A stretch of 24,098 nucleotides of DNA from JAFGPJ01 sp964439135 (GCA_964439135.1 CAYTNN010000050.1:1-24098), one strand, 5' to 3'. Positions 5,458 through 14,708 are shown, numbered from the stretch's first letter. Numbers and translations: made by a program. The notes: a model not told the origin generated them from the letters alone.

Positions 5458-8417
5458 TATATAATTATGGTTTCTATTTCAGCCGGCCATGGTGGCTATT
5501 AGGGTGCATTCTGCTGGTGCCGATAGTCTGGCTCGGGCTGCGGAATCTTGCCGCGCTGGGTCCGGTACGCCGGGTGCTGGCTATAGTTCTGCGCTGCCTG
5601 GTCGTTATAATTCTTATTGCCTTATTGGCCCGGCCAATGCTTACAAGGATCAGCCGGCGTATGACTTTGATTGCCGTGGTCGACCGAAGCCAGTCGATTC
5701 CCGCCAATCTTCATAAGGCGGCTCTGGACTACCTTTCCCGCGCCCTGGCCGACAAGACCCCTGGCGACCAGTTGGCTGTCGTCGACGTTGCCGAGGCCGC
5801 CAGCATTTCCAAACTGCCGGGCGGTGACATTGCGATCCGCCAGAGAAACACCACGCTTAACGGCCAGCAGAGCAAATTGGCCGACGGTATTCAAATGGCT
5901 ATGGCCATCGCTCCTCCGGATACCGCCGTTCGAATCCTGCTCGTCAGCGAGGGCAACGAGACCGGCGGCGACCTGAAAGAAGCCGCTCGAATCGCCGCGG
6001 CCAACAAAATTCCAATCGACGTGCTGCCGCTGCGCTACTCGTACGATAACGAAGTCGTTTTCAAACGAATAGCCGCACCCACCAAAGCAAGAAGCGGCCA
6101 GACGGTTTTACTGCGATTTATCCTCAACAGCACAACGAGTGTCCGCGGCAAGCTGCTTTTGAATCTTAACGGCGAACCGGTCGATCTTGTCCCCGGCTCG
6201 CCGGAGATTGCCGTAGCGGTGGAGTTGGAGCCGGGCACAAACGTCGAGACAATATCGATGCCCGTCGGCATGAACGGCATACACGAGTTCGAGGCCGTAT
6301 TCATGCCCGATGAGCCGTGGCAGGATAAAATCGTCCAAAACAACCGCGCCAGCACGATCACTTACGTCGCCGGTCCCGGCAATATTCTTGTGGTCGATGC
6401 CGATGGTACGACCGGCCGGGCTTTGGAACGGGCGTTGCAGAATACCGACATGGACGTGCGGTATACGACCGCGGCCGAATTCCCGGACAATCTGTCCATG
6501 CTGATGGGCACCGATGCCGTCGTACTGGTCAATACCGGCTGCGGAAACTTCACTTACCAGCAGCAGGAAATGCTCTGCCGTTATGTCACCGACCTGGGCG
6601 GGGGGCTGATTATGGTAGGGGGGCCTCAATCCTTCGGGGCCGGTGGATGGATCGGTTCGCCGGTAGCGGAAATCCTTCCCGTCGATCTGGACCCGCCTCA
6701 GAAAAAGCAATTACCCAAAGGAGCGCTGGTGTTAATCATGCACGCCTGCGAGATGCCGCAGGGCAACTACTGGGGCACAAGGGTTGCCCTCGCAGCGGTG
6801 CGGACTCTGAGCCGGCTGGATTTGATCGGAATACTGGCTTATAACTGGCAGGGCCCGAGTGACTGGGTTTTCCCCCTTGCCCCGGCGGGTGATAAGAAGG
6901 CCGTTATCGCTGCGATCGAACAAATGCAGATGGGTGACATGCCCAGCCTCCACAATCATCTGCAGGCCGCCTACGACAAGCTAAAGGACTGCGACGCCTC
7001 TCAAAAACACGTTATCGTAATCAGCGACGGTGACCCTCAGGCGCCAAGCCCACAATTGCTCGCTCAATGCAGGGATGCAGGTATTACATGCACCGGCGTA
7101 GCTATTTTCCCGCATTCACCCGCGGACATACAAAGCCTGGTGAGAGTCGCCCAATCGACTGGCGGTCGCTTCTACGATGCCAAAGACCCCCAGCAGCTTC
7201 CCCAGATATTTATCAAAGAGGCACAGGTCGTCCGGCGCGCTTTAATTATCGAGGAGACATTTACTCCCCAGATTACATATTCATTGAGCGAGATAATCAA
7301 GGGTGTATCCGGCGCCATGCCGAACCTTGACGGCTACGTAGTGACCGGACCAAAAGGCGGTCTTAACCAGGTCGTTCTGTCGAGCGGCCAGTCAGACCCC
7401 ATCCTGGCGACCTGCCAGTCCGGGCTCGGCCGATGCGCCGCGTTCACAAGCTCGGTGGACAGCAGGTGGGCATCGAACTGGCTGCAGTGGAGCGGTTTTG
7501 AAAGATTCTGGGAGCAGGCAGTTCGCTGGGCGGCCAAACCGTCCCAGTCGGCCGATTGCGAAGTCTTCGCCGACGTGCAGGGCCGCCAGGTGACAGTCAA
7601 TGTTGAGGCAATCGACGCCGAGGGCAAATTCATCCAGTTCGCGAATATCGAGGGCCAAATCATCGCCCCGGATGTATCGACCGCTCCGCTTGAGTTGATG
7701 CAGATTGGGCCGGGCCAGTATAACGGCCGGTTCCAGGCAGCCGCTTCCGGCAGCTACGTCGTGAATCTACGCTACAAGAAGCTTGCGGACGACACGACGA
7801 CGCACTTCACACAAACAACCGTAACGATTCCTTTTGCGCCCGAGTTTCGCGACCTTACAGACAACGCGCCGCTGCTCGCGGAGGTAAGTGACATCAGCGG
7901 CGGGCGAATCCTTAGCTCCGACCCCAATCAGGCCGACCTCTTCGATTATGCCGGGCTGAAATTCCCCGAAACCGAGATGCCACTGCTAAGGCCGCTAATG
8001 CTTATCTGGCTGGCGCTGTTTTTGCTGGACGTGGCAGCACGCAGAGTTATTCTGGACGTCCGTGCTATCGCAAGGCGGATCGTCTCTTTCGTCCGCCTTA
8101 AAAAATCCGAACACAAGGCCGACCAGACCCTCGAAAGTCTCCGAGCCAGAAGGCAGAAACTTCGTGACCAGCTTTCGGCACGCAAAGCGGACCAAAGCGC
8201 TTCACGGCGCTATCAGGCCGGCGAAGATTACCGGGGCGAGATGCCCACTACTGAAACTGCCAAGCTCACAGAGATAAAAACGGAAAAGAAACCGGAGAAA
8301 GCCGTACCGGAAAAAGCTGAGGCAACCGAGGACAGCTCACACATCCAGAGGCTGCTCAGGGCAAAACACAAAGCTGCCGAACACAGGCAGGATGATAACG
8401 AGATAAATAATGAATAG
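5454..8417 (+). CDS. VWA / GATase-like membrane protein (COG5426-like)
   Basis: A 987-residue inner-membrane protein. Two helices lie near the N-terminus (about 12-30 and 40-60), then a VWA domain with MIDAS motif DRSQS (77-81). A class I glutamine-amidotransferase-like domain follows from about 309 (ILVVDADG) to 400, with GGGLIMVGGPQSFGAGGW near 381. A second VWA-like domain starts near 423, where the metal-site motif is replaced by LIMHACEMPQ, and continues to HVIVISDGDP near 519. A beta-rich region comes next, then a C-terminal helix near 843-865 and a charged cytoplasmic tail of about 120 residues. Most of the chain is predicted to face the periplasm. Proteins of this build accompany MoxR ATPases in planctomycetes; the precise role is unknown. 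ATG 5454 overlaps the upstream TGA as ATGA, with AGGTG at 5441-5445. The reading frame could start at GTG 5445, which I consider less likely. Confidence 0.85.
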   Translation: MIYNYGFYFSRPWWLLGCILLVPIVWLGLRNLAALGPVRRVLAIVLRCLVVIILIALLARPMLTRISRRMTLIAVVDRSQSIPANLHKAALDYLSRALADKTPGDQLAVVDVAEAASISKLPGGDIAIRQRNTTLNGQQSKLADGIQMAMAIAPPDTAVRILLVSEGNETGGDLKEAARIAAANKIPIDVLPLRYSYDNEVVFKRIAAPTKARSGQTVLLRFILNSTTSVRGKLLLNLNGEPVDLVPGSPEIAVAVELEPGTNVETISMPVGMNGIHEFEAVFMPDEPWQDKIVQNNRASTITYVAGPGNILVVDADGTTGRALERALQNTDMDVRYTTAAEFPDNLSMLMGTDAVVLVNTGCGNFTYQQQEMLCRYVTDLGGGLIMVGGPQSFGAGGWIGSPVAEILPVDLDPPQKKQLPKGALVLIMHACEMPQGNYWGTRVALAAVRTLSRLDLIGILAYNWQGPSDWVFPLAPAGDKKAVIAAIEQMQMGDMPSLHNHLQAAYDKLKDCDASQKHVIVISDGDPQAPSPQLLAQCRDAGITCTGVAIFPHSPADIQSLVRVAQSTGGRFYDAKDPQQLPQIFIKEAQVVRRALIIEETFTPQITYSLSEIIKGVSGAMPNLDGYVVTGPKGGLNQVVLSSGQSDPILATCQSGLGRCAAFTSSVDSRWASNWLQWSGFERFWEQAVRWAAKPSQSADCEVFADVQGRQVTVNVEAIDAEGKFIQFANIEGQIIAPDVSTAPLELMQIGPGQYNGRFQAAASGSYVVNLRYKKLADDTTTHFTQTTVTIPFAPEFRDLTDNAPLLAEVSDISGGRILSSDPNQADLFDYAGLKFPETEMPLLRPLMLIWLALFLLDVAARRVILDVRAIARRIVSFVRLKKSEHKADQTLESLRARRQKLRDQLSARKADQSASRRYQAGEDYRGEMPTTETAKLTEIKTEKKPEKAVPEKAEATEDSSHIQRLLRAKHKAAEHRQDDNEINNE

Positions 8418-8437
8418 ATCCTTGGGAGATAATTGAA

Positions 8438-9463
8438 ATGTCAAAAAAGGAAAAAGAGGTTCAGCAGCAGTGCCGGGACTTTCGTAAGATGTTCGACTCA
8501 TTACGCCGCGAGATAGGCAAGGTCATCGTCGGCTACGATACAATCGTCGAAGACGTGCTCATCTGCCTGTTCTGCGGCGGGAACGTTCTGCTGGAAGGAG
8601 TGCCGGGGCTGGGCAAGACGCTGCTGGTTCGCACGCTCAGCGACGTTTTTACGATGGAGTTCAGGCGTATCCAGTTCACGCCCGATCTAATGCCGGCGGA
8701 CATCATCGGCACCAATATCGTAATGGAAGACGCGGCGACCGGGAAGCGACAGTTTCAGTACCAACCGGGCCCCATCTTCGGACAGATTATTCTGGCCGAC
8801 GAAATCAACCGCGCCACTCCCAAAACCCAGTCGGCCATGCTCGAAGCGATGCAGGAACATTCGGTCACCAGCGGCGGACAAATCCGCAAGCTGCCCGAGC
8901 CGTTCATGGTCCTTGCAACGCAGAATCCCATCGAGCAGGAAGGCACTTATCCTCTGCCAGAAGCACAGTTGGACCGGTTCTTCTTCAAATTGCTGGTGCC
9001 TTACACCAATCGTGAGGAGCTTCGCAAGATAATCGACCGGACGACAACAGGCGAGGACCCCAGGGCAGAACATGTCACCGGGACCGAGCAGATTATTCAG
9101 GCCCAGGATCTGGTGCGGCACGTGGTCATCGCCGAACACGTTCAGGACTACGCGATCCGGCTGGTATTGGCCACGCATCCGCAGGGGGAGTTTGCACCGG
9201 ATGTCACAAACCGTTTCGTTCGTTTCGGCTCCTCGCCCCGCGGCGTTCAGGCCCTCGTTCTGGCCGGCAAGGTCCGCGCGATGCTCGACGAGCGTTATCA
9301 TGTAAGTTTCGACGATATCGAGGCCTCCGTGATGCCCGCTCTGCGGCACCGAATTCTGCTGAATTTCGAAGGCCAGGCCGAAGGGATTAGAACGGATGAG
9401 GTTCTCGATAAGGTCATGGCAAGCACCCCGAAAAATCTGGAGCAGAAACTTGATGTCCCATAG
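8438..9463 (+). CDS. moxR: MoxR-family AAA+ ATPase
   Basis: A 341-residue cytoplasmic AAA+ ATPase of the MoxR family, which uses ATP to assemble or activate protein complexes together with VWA-domain partners. Walker A is GVPGLGKT (54-61), Walker B IILADE (117-122), and sensor 1 lies in ATQNPIEQEGTYPLPEAQLD (160-179). A pre-sensor segment (HSVTSGGQIRKLPEPF) and the C-terminal helical lid with SSPRGVQAL complete the fold. Length is typical. ATG 8438 has GGGAG (8424-8428) 9 nt upstream and lies 20 nt after the VWA/GATase gene. It overlaps the DUF58 gene by 11 nt, so the two are translationally coupled. Family assignment is firm; the client protein is not known and is presumably one of the membrane VWA proteins encoded on either side. 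Confidence 0.95.
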   Translation: MSKKEKEVQQQCRDFRKMFDSLRREIGKVIVGYDTIVEDVLICLFCGGNVLLEGVPGLGKTLLVRTLSDVFTMEFRRIQFTPDLMPADIIGTNIVMEDAATGKRQFQYQPGPIFGQIILADEINRATPKTQSAMLEAMQEHSVTSGGQIRKLPEPFMVLATQNPIEQEGTYPLPEAQLDRFFFKLLVPYTNREELRKIIDRTTTGEDPRAEHVTGTEQIIQAQDLVRHVVIAEHVQDYAIRLVLATHPQGEFAPDVTNRFVRFGSSPRGVQALVLAGKVRAMLDERYHVSFDDIEASVMPALRHRILLNFEGQAEGIRTDEVLDKVMASTPKNLEQKLDVP

Positions 9464-10352
9464 ACAAAAAAAACTGACAGATTTGCTCGATCCGGTTTTT
9501 ATGAGCCGGCTGGATACGCTCGACGTTATGAGCCGCAAGATTCTGCAGGGCAAGCTCCAGGGCGAGCGGCGTTCCAAGCGCCGCGGCCAGAGCGTGGAAT
9601 TCGCCGACCATCGCCCGTACGTCGCAGGCGACGACCTGCGGTTTGTGGACTGGAACGTTTACGGCCGGCTGGAGCAATTGTTCCTGAAGCTTTTTCTCGA
9701 AGAGCAGGACATGACCGTCCATATCGTTGCCGATGCGAGCGCTTCGATGAGTTTTGGCGAGCCTTCGAAGGAGCTTTTTATCAAGAAGCTCACCGCCGCT
9801 CTCGGATACGTCAGTCTTGTCAATAACAACCGGGTCACTATCAGTTTTATCGCCGACGGTGTAACAGTCCAGCTTGCCAATATGCGTGGCCGTAACTACC
9901 TGAACAACATGGCCGAATGCCTTTTGACCACCGACTGCGACGGACCCTCGAATTTTGACAGTGCGTGCAGGCAGTTGGCCGCCGGGCGCATCGGCTCGGG
10001 GGTGATGGTCGTGTTGAGCGATTTTCTGTTTAAGGAAGGTTACGATTCGGGCCTGCGCCGGCTGATCGGCAGGCAATACGACTTGTACGCGATACAGGTG
10101 CTCTGCCCGCAGGAGCTTTCGCCCAACCTGAGCGGGGAGTTGAAGCTGATCGATATCGAAGATGCCGACGCCGCCGAGATTACCGTCAGCTCTGCGCTGT
10201 CGAAGTACTATAAGCGAAATCTGACTGCTTACTGTAACGAATTGAAGGATTTCTGCACGAGGCGGGGCGCCGTTTATGTGCTGGCCAATTCGGCCGATTC
10301 GGTGGAGTCGCTCGTGCTGAATTATTTACGGCGAATCCGGCTGCTTCGTTAG
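9453..10352 (+). CDS. DUF58 protein with VWA fold
   Basis: A 299-residue soluble DUF58 protein, the usual partner of MoxR. The family signature RPYVAGDDLRFVDWN is at residues 54-68, preceded by GERRSKRRGQSVEF. The following VWA-type domain carries a MIDAS motif DASASM (94-99) and a second strand GVMVVLSDFLF. No transmembrane helix is seen. I start it at ATG 9453, 11 nt inside moxR, with GGAG at 9439-9442 as ribosome site. An upstream in-frame ATG at 9396 would add 19 residues, translated from moxR in the other frame, that do not resemble the family. A 109-nt spacer holding a REP doublet follows. DUF58 proteins are thought to bridge MoxR to VWA clients; that is family knowledge, not shown here. 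Confidence 0.93.
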   Translation: MSHRQKKLTDLLDPVFMSRLDTLDVMSRKILQGKLQGERRSKRRGQSVEFADHRPYVAGDDLRFVDWNVYGRLEQLFLKLFLEEQDMTVHIVADASASMSFGEPSKELFIKKLTAALGYVSLVNNNRVTISFIADGVTVQLANMRGRNYLNNMAECLLTTDCDGPSNFDSACRQLAAGRIGSGVMVVLSDFLFKEGYDSGLRRLIGRQYDLYAIQVLCPQELSPNLSGELKLIDIEDADAAEITVSSALSKYYKRNLTAYCNELKDFCTRRGAVYVLANSADSVESLVLNYLRRIRLLR

Positions 10353-10373
10353 TTAAGGCCGAATTGTAACATC

Positions 10374-10453
10374 GTAGGGGCGGCCCCATGTGGCCGCCCG
10401 GATAACGATAATACAAATTAAGGATCAGGGCAACCACACTGGGTTGCCCCTAC
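10374..10453. repeat. REP doublet (REPIN-like) with GTAG ends
   Basis: Two palindromes face each other. The left is GTAG plus GGGCGGCC (10378-10385), loop CCATGT, GGCCGCCC (10392-10399). The right, read on the minus strand, is GTAG plus GGGCAACC, loop CAGTGT, GGTTGCCC, covering 10428-10453. The two units align closely, and the stem differences are compensatory (GG/CC in one, AA/TT in the other). The doublet is bounded by GTAG and CTAC, the conserved tetranucleotide recognised next to REP hairpins by RAYT transposases. It fills most of the only sizeable gap inside the operon and ends 8 nt before the next start codon. Confidence 0.85.
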
Positions 10454-10461
10454 AGAAATTT

Positions 10462-12453
10462 ATGGAATGGCTGACACCCATAACATCTCTTTATGCCGCT
10501 GCGGTTTCCGTGCCGCTATTGCTGCTGCTGTATTTTCTCAAGCTCAAACGGCGCGAGCAGATTGTTTCGAGCACGCTGCTCTGGAAACGTGCGGTCCAGG
10601 ACATGCAGGTCAACGCTCCATTTCAAAGGCTCAGGCGCAATATCCTGCTGCTGCTGCAACTACTTGTGCTGCTGGCTATACTGCTTGCGCTGGCCGGGCC
10701 GATTCTTTCGCTGATTGCCGGCCCGGCGCGCCGATACGTGTTATTGATGGATCGATCCGCCAGTATGAACGCAACGGATGTCAAGCCGAGCCGTCTGGAG
10801 GCCGCTAAAGAGCAGGCCAAAATATTCGTCGAGACGCTGCGAAGCAAAGCTTTCTATTCATTTAAGGACAAGTCCGACCAGACAATGGTCATCGCCTTCG
10901 ACAACCGTGCCAAGGTCATGTGCAATTTTACATCCGACAAGAAGCAGTTGAACCGGGCCATTGAAGCGGTCGGGCCAAGTGACGGCGTCTCGTCACTGGC
11001 CGAGGCGATTGTAGTGGCCCGCGCCTTCGCGCAGTCGCCCGGCGTCGAAGCCAACTTCATGAGCGCCGAAGAACCGGCCCAGCTCGTACTGTTCAGCGAT
11101 GGGCAAATCCGCGATCTGGACCAGTTAGTGGTCGGGCCCGATGAGTTGACCTTTCACTGCATGGGCCAGTCGCAGCAGAACGTTGCCGTAATAGCCATGC
11201 AGGCGCGAAGGAGCTACGAGAATCCCGAAGAGGTAAATGTTTTCGCTACACTGGCCAATTACGGTACTGCGCCGATAACCTGTGATGTGCAGCTCAGCAT
11301 CAATGACGATGTGCGTGCGGTCAGGTCTGTGACAGTTCCTCAGCGAAAGACTGATGAGTCGTCTAATGCCGTCCAGCCCGGCAAGTTAGCGGTGGATTTT
11401 TCTCTATCGTATGCCGAGGCCGGGGTGCTCGAGGTCAGAAAGTTACAGGGTTCCGACGAATCGGGGCCTCAACCGGACTGTCTTAGCTGCGATGACGCCG
11501 CATGGGCGATTCTGTCGCCCCCGAAGAAACTGTCGGTCCTGCTCGTAACGGCTAAAAATAAGGTGCTTGAATCGGCATTGCAGGCTTGCCCGCTGGCTAA
11601 GCTCGAACAACAAAGCCCGGCACAATTCGATGCAATGGACCAAAATGATCTGAGTGTCGAACAACGCTATGATATGATTGTGCTTGATAATCACGTGCCC
11701 GCGGCGCTGCCCAAGTGCCGCTATCTCGTTTTCGGCCGGCCGCCCGATGGTATCGACGTATCATCTCCCGAAGAGCTCGAAAACCAGGTCATCGTCGATT
11801 GGAGGACGAAGCACCCGGTGTTGAAATATGTCGATCTGACGAACCTGTTCGCCGCCAAATGCCACAGAATGATACTGCCGCGTGACGCGGATGTTCTGGC
11901 CGAGTTCAATGAAACGCCTGCCCTTGCCCTTGTTCGGCGAAACGGCAGCGTGTTTCTGCTGGCCGGTTTCGACGTGCTGCAAAGCAACTGGCCGTTCGAA
12001 CCGGGTTTCGTTCTTTTCTGCTATAACGCCGCCGGCTTTCTGGGCATGCAGCTCGGAGCCGATCAGGAAATGAACTTAAAGGTCGGCGAGCCGATTGTTG
12101 TCGAGGGTCTCGATGGCCAAATCGCAGCTCAAATCGACGGGCCTGATTTTTCCGGCACAGAAATCAGGTCCAGCGCTTCGGGCTCTCTACGCTTCCCCGG
12201 GACGGGCAGGGCCGGCACGTATCGCCTTAGCATCGGCGAGCAGCCGGCCAGATTCTTTGCCGTTAACCTGCTCGATCCGAAGGAGAGCAATATTGAACCG
12301 CAGCGTGAGATTGTTCTTTCGGGCCAGCCTGTACAGGCCGAGGCCAGTGACCTTAGCCGGGCAAATCTTCCGCTGTGGCCGTTTCTTGTTGGTCTGGCTT
12401 TAGTCCTTGTGTCTCTGGAGTGGATTATATATAATCGCAAGGTTCGAATTTAG
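10462..12453 (+). CDS. BatA-like VWA membrane protein
   Basis: A 663-residue inner-membrane protein. Residues 1-85 form the aerotolerance-regulator N-terminal (BatA) region with hydrophobic segments at about 7-26 and 61-85 and the conserved FLKLKRRE loop between. A VWA domain follows (about 92-260) with MIDAS DRSASMN (97-103) and LVLFSDGQIRDLD. Then comes a beta-rich middle region and a GATase-like segment (SVLLVTAKNKVLESAL, then GSVFLLAGFDVLQSNWPF). The C-terminal helix PLWPFLVGLALVLVSLEWII anchors the end. ATG 10462 gives the BatA start; the upstream in-frame GTG at 10390 lies inside the REP doublet and encodes unrelated sequence. No Shine-Dalgarno is visible, as the REP doublet ends 8 nt upstream. 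Likely a client or partner of the MoxR/DUF58 pair. The molecular role is unknown. Confidence 0.88.
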   Translation: MEWLTPITSLYAAAVSVPLLLLLYFLKLKRREQIVSSTLLWKRAVQDMQVNAPFQRLRRNILLLLQLLVLLAILLALAGPILSLIAGPARRYVLLMDRSASMNATDVKPSRLEAAKEQAKIFVETLRSKAFYSFKDKSDQTMVIAFDNRAKVMCNFTSDKKQLNRAIEAVGPSDGVSSLAEAIVVARAFAQSPGVEANFMSAEEPAQLVLFSDGQIRDLDQLVVGPDELTFHCMGQSQQNVAVIAMQARRSYENPEEVNVFATLANYGTAPITCDVQLSINDDVRAVRSVTVPQRKTDESSNAVQPGKLAVDFSLSYAEAGVLEVRKLQGSDESGPQPDCLSCDDAAWAILSPPKKLSVLLVTAKNKVLESALQACPLAKLEQQSPAQFDAMDQNDLSVEQRYDMIVLDNHVPAALPKCRYLVFGRPPDGIDVSSPEELENQVIVDWRTKHPVLKYVDLTNLFAAKCHRMILPRDADVLAEFNETPALALVRRNGSVFLLAGFDVLQSNWPFEPGFVLFCYNAAGFLGMQLGADQEMNLKVGEPIVVEGLDGQIAAQIDGPDFSGTEIRSSASGSLRFPGTGRAGTYRLSIGEQPARFFAVNLLDPKESNIEPQREIVLSGQPVQAEASDLSRANLPLWPFLVGLALVLVSLEWIIYNRKVRI

Positions 12454-12485
12454 CACATAAACTTAGCATTCAGCGAGGGTTACAA

Positions 12486-14708
12486 ATGTTACGCGTTTTG
12501 CTTGTTTTATTAGTTTTTCCGGCCCTGGTCATCGCCGCAGCCGCCGAGAAAGATGAAGATCCGTTCAACGTCGATTTTTTCTGCGGCTGGGGCGGTTACT
12601 ATCGCCCGATGGAGTGGACGCCGGTGGAAATCGGAATAAGCAGTACTCTTACCGAACCTTTCGCTGGCATTATAACCGTCTCCGCCCAGCAGGACGGCTT
12701 AAATACGATGAACGTTAATTACGAGTTTGTGCTGACTCCGGATATACCATTGCATTTGCCGCTTGTCACCAAGTTCGCGTTTACCGCCGACAAGTGCAGC
12801 GTAAGGCTTGTCGACAAAGACCGCGGGCGAACACAATGGTCTCAGGACTTCGAACTCTGGGGCATGGAGACGGAAAGCCGTTTTATAACGGTCGTGAACG
12901 AAAACGATCTGCTGATCGGGCTTGTCGGCAACAGGAAATTCGGCCTGTTGCGTCTGCCAAAACAATCCAAATGTCTGTCTCACAGGGGGCAGGGTGAGGT
13001 GCGCTTGGGAGATAAGCTGCCGCGAATGGTCCCCTGGGACTGGACGGGATTCGTCCCTCTGGACCTGCTTATCCTCTATGACCCGGACTGGAATCTGTTT
13101 AACGCCCAGCAGTTAAATGCGATCGCCCAATGGGTATCCAACGGCGGCAAATTGCTGCTCATACCGGGAAGCCATCCCCTGGCCCCTGCTAATCCGCTCG
13201 CCCGGCTATTACCTATCGAATTGCATGACCTTAAACAAATGACTGTCCCCCCGGAGATTCTCGATAAACTCGGATTGATCGGCGGCGAGCCGGAAACGGT
13301 GAACGGCTGGGCGCTGGTGCCGAAATCTGATGCCAACTTTTACAAAGTCGAAACGAACGATGCCGGCGAATGCCTTTTTGCGACGGGATACGCAGGCTTC
13401 GGACGATTGGGTGTATTGGCTTTCGATCCGGCCACAATGACGGACAGGCAGCGTGAAAATTCAGCGTTGTTCTGGGTCTACTGTATCAAGGAAGTCCTGG
13501 AATATGGCGATTCTTTGCCCTTCGGCACAACCGCCGGCGGAATCCGGTCAAACCAGATAAGCAGCCCGGAGAAATCTGCAATGGGTCCACCGCGACGCCA
13601 TATTGCCGGCGGAATCCGGTCAAACCAGATAAGCCGGACTATTCAATCCGCCTCAGATGCCAAAATCGAAACGGGCAGGCCCGGCAATAGAAATCAATTC
13701 GAAATCGGCTGGGCCCAGGCCGCGAACAACGCTGTTATGGAATTCCTGTACCAGGGGATCCGGCCTTTGAGCATCTGGTGGGTGATACTTTTACTGATTA
13801 CCCTGGCTGTTCTGCTGGGCCCGGTTGACTACAAACTGCTCAAACGGATGGATCGCCTTCCACTGACTTGGCTAACCTGTGCGTTCTGGATTATCCTGTT
13901 TACCGTCGGCGCTTATTACGGCGTGCAGGCCCTGCGCGCCGGCGACATGGAATTGAGGGTCGTATCCGTCCTAGACGGAATCGAAAACAGCAGCTACGCC
14001 TGGTCCACCGATTATTGCGGTCTGTTCGCTCCTTCCAGCGACAACTATCAGCTCGAAAATCTGCAGCCCAATCAGTGGTGGTCCGGTATCGCTCCCACCC
14101 AGGAATCCATCTGGCAACGAAACACAGAAGTCAGCGGCAGAAGAATTTATTGCTTTCAGCATGACGGCGGAAATCTGCCATATTCCATACCGGTCAATAT
14201 ATGGGATGTCCAGTGCCTGCTCAACGAATCGTCTCTGCAAAAGTTGCCGTTCAATGCCGAAGTGCAGACTCAAGGCGATGATATTGTTGTTAACATCGTA
14301 AATGGGTCCAAGTCCCCGATTCTAAGCGGTCGTGTCCTCCTGAGTAACAATCGCGGCATAAAATTCGATACCGTTCCGGCCGGCGACAGCAAGCGGTTCA
14401 GCAGCCGGTCCCACAGAATGGGGATATGGGACGACTACGGGACGGAACGTTATAGACAATATAACTCTCGCCGAGGCCGATCCTATATCAATTTCAAAAA
14501 GGAGGATGCTTTTTTCGCCCAGGGATGCCTGCAGCGTACTCAAGCGATGAGCGCGTATCTTGCCGGCGGAGCCGCAATCGTCTCCGTCGAATACGACCAG
14601 GCTCCCATATCGTTCGGTCTCAAAGATCGCACATATAAACGCAATCACATACAGTTGGCTCGCCTTGTCGTTTTTCCGAAAGAGCAGCAAGAGGAAACCC
14701 AGAAATGA
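12486..14708 (+). CDS. Secreted-domain membrane protein with GATase-like fold
   Basis: A 740-residue protein. MLRVLLVLLVFPALVIAAAA is a Sec signal peptide, probably cleaved near residue 20. A beta-rich domain follows, then a GATase/DUF4350-like segment from about 187 (LDLLILYDPDWNLFNAQQL, SNGGKLLLIPGSHPL). Two adjacent helices lie near 430-450 and 462-483, and a second beta-rich extracytoplasmic domain takes up the C-terminal 250 residues. The linker before the helices contains a 30-bp in-frame duplication (AGGIRSNQIS at 350-359 and 374-383). GAGGG (12475-12479) is 6 nt before ATG 12486. The stop overlaps the ABC ATPase start as ATGA, which ties this protein to the exporter downstream. GldG-like auxiliary proteins of ABC-2 exporters also carry GATase-like folds; that parallel is inference. 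Confidence 0.8.
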   Translation: MLRVLLVLLVFPALVIAAAAEKDEDPFNVDFFCGWGGYYRPMEWTPVEIGISSTLTEPFAGIITVSAQQDGLNTMNVNYEFVLTPDIPLHLPLVTKFAFTADKCSVRLVDKDRGRTQWSQDFELWGMETESRFITVVNENDLLIGLVGNRKFGLLRLPKQSKCLSHRGQGEVRLGDKLPRMVPWDWTGFVPLDLLILYDPDWNLFNAQQLNAIAQWVSNGGKLLLIPGSHPLAPANPLARLLPIELHDLKQMTVPPEILDKLGLIGGEPETVNGWALVPKSDANFYKVETNDAGECLFATGYAGFGRLGVLAFDPATMTDRQRENSALFWVYCIKEVLEYGDSLPFGTTAGGIRSNQISSPEKSAMGPPRRHIAGGIRSNQISRTIQSASDAKIETGRPGNRNQFEIGWAQAANNAVMEFLYQGIRPLSIWWVILLLITLAVLLGPVDYKLLKRMDRLPLTWLTCAFWIILFTVGAYYGVQALRAGDMELRVVSVLDGIENSSYAWSTDYCGLFAPSSDNYQLENLQPNQWWSGIAPTQESIWQRNTEVSGRRIYCFQHDGGNLPYSIPVNIWDVQCLLNESSLQKLPFNAEVQTQGDDIVVNIVNGSKSPILSGRVLLSNNRGIKFDTVPAGDSKRFSSRSHRMGIWDDYGTERYRQYNSRRGRSYINFKKEDAFFAQGCLQRTQAMSAYLAGGAAIVSVEYDQAPISFGLKDRTYKRNHIQLARLVVFPKEQQEETQK
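13533..13634 (+). repeat. 30-bp direct repeat inside the GATase-like gene
   Basis: Positions 13533-13562 and 13605-13634 are identical over 30 bp, beginning GCCGGCGGAATCCGG. The offset is 72 bp, a multiple of three, so each copy encodes AGGIRSNQIS and the frame is kept. The segment sits in a hydrophilic linker between the GATase-like domain and the membrane helices. Confidence 0.9.

Noticed and set aside
8687..9577. 296-codon open frame on the minus strand
   Set aside because: Shadow of moxR, whose Walker and sensor motifs are unambiguous on the plus strand.
10390..10461. Upstream GTG start for the BatA-like gene
   Set aside because: These 24 codons come from the REP doublet, and the BatA-type N-terminus begins at ATG 10462.
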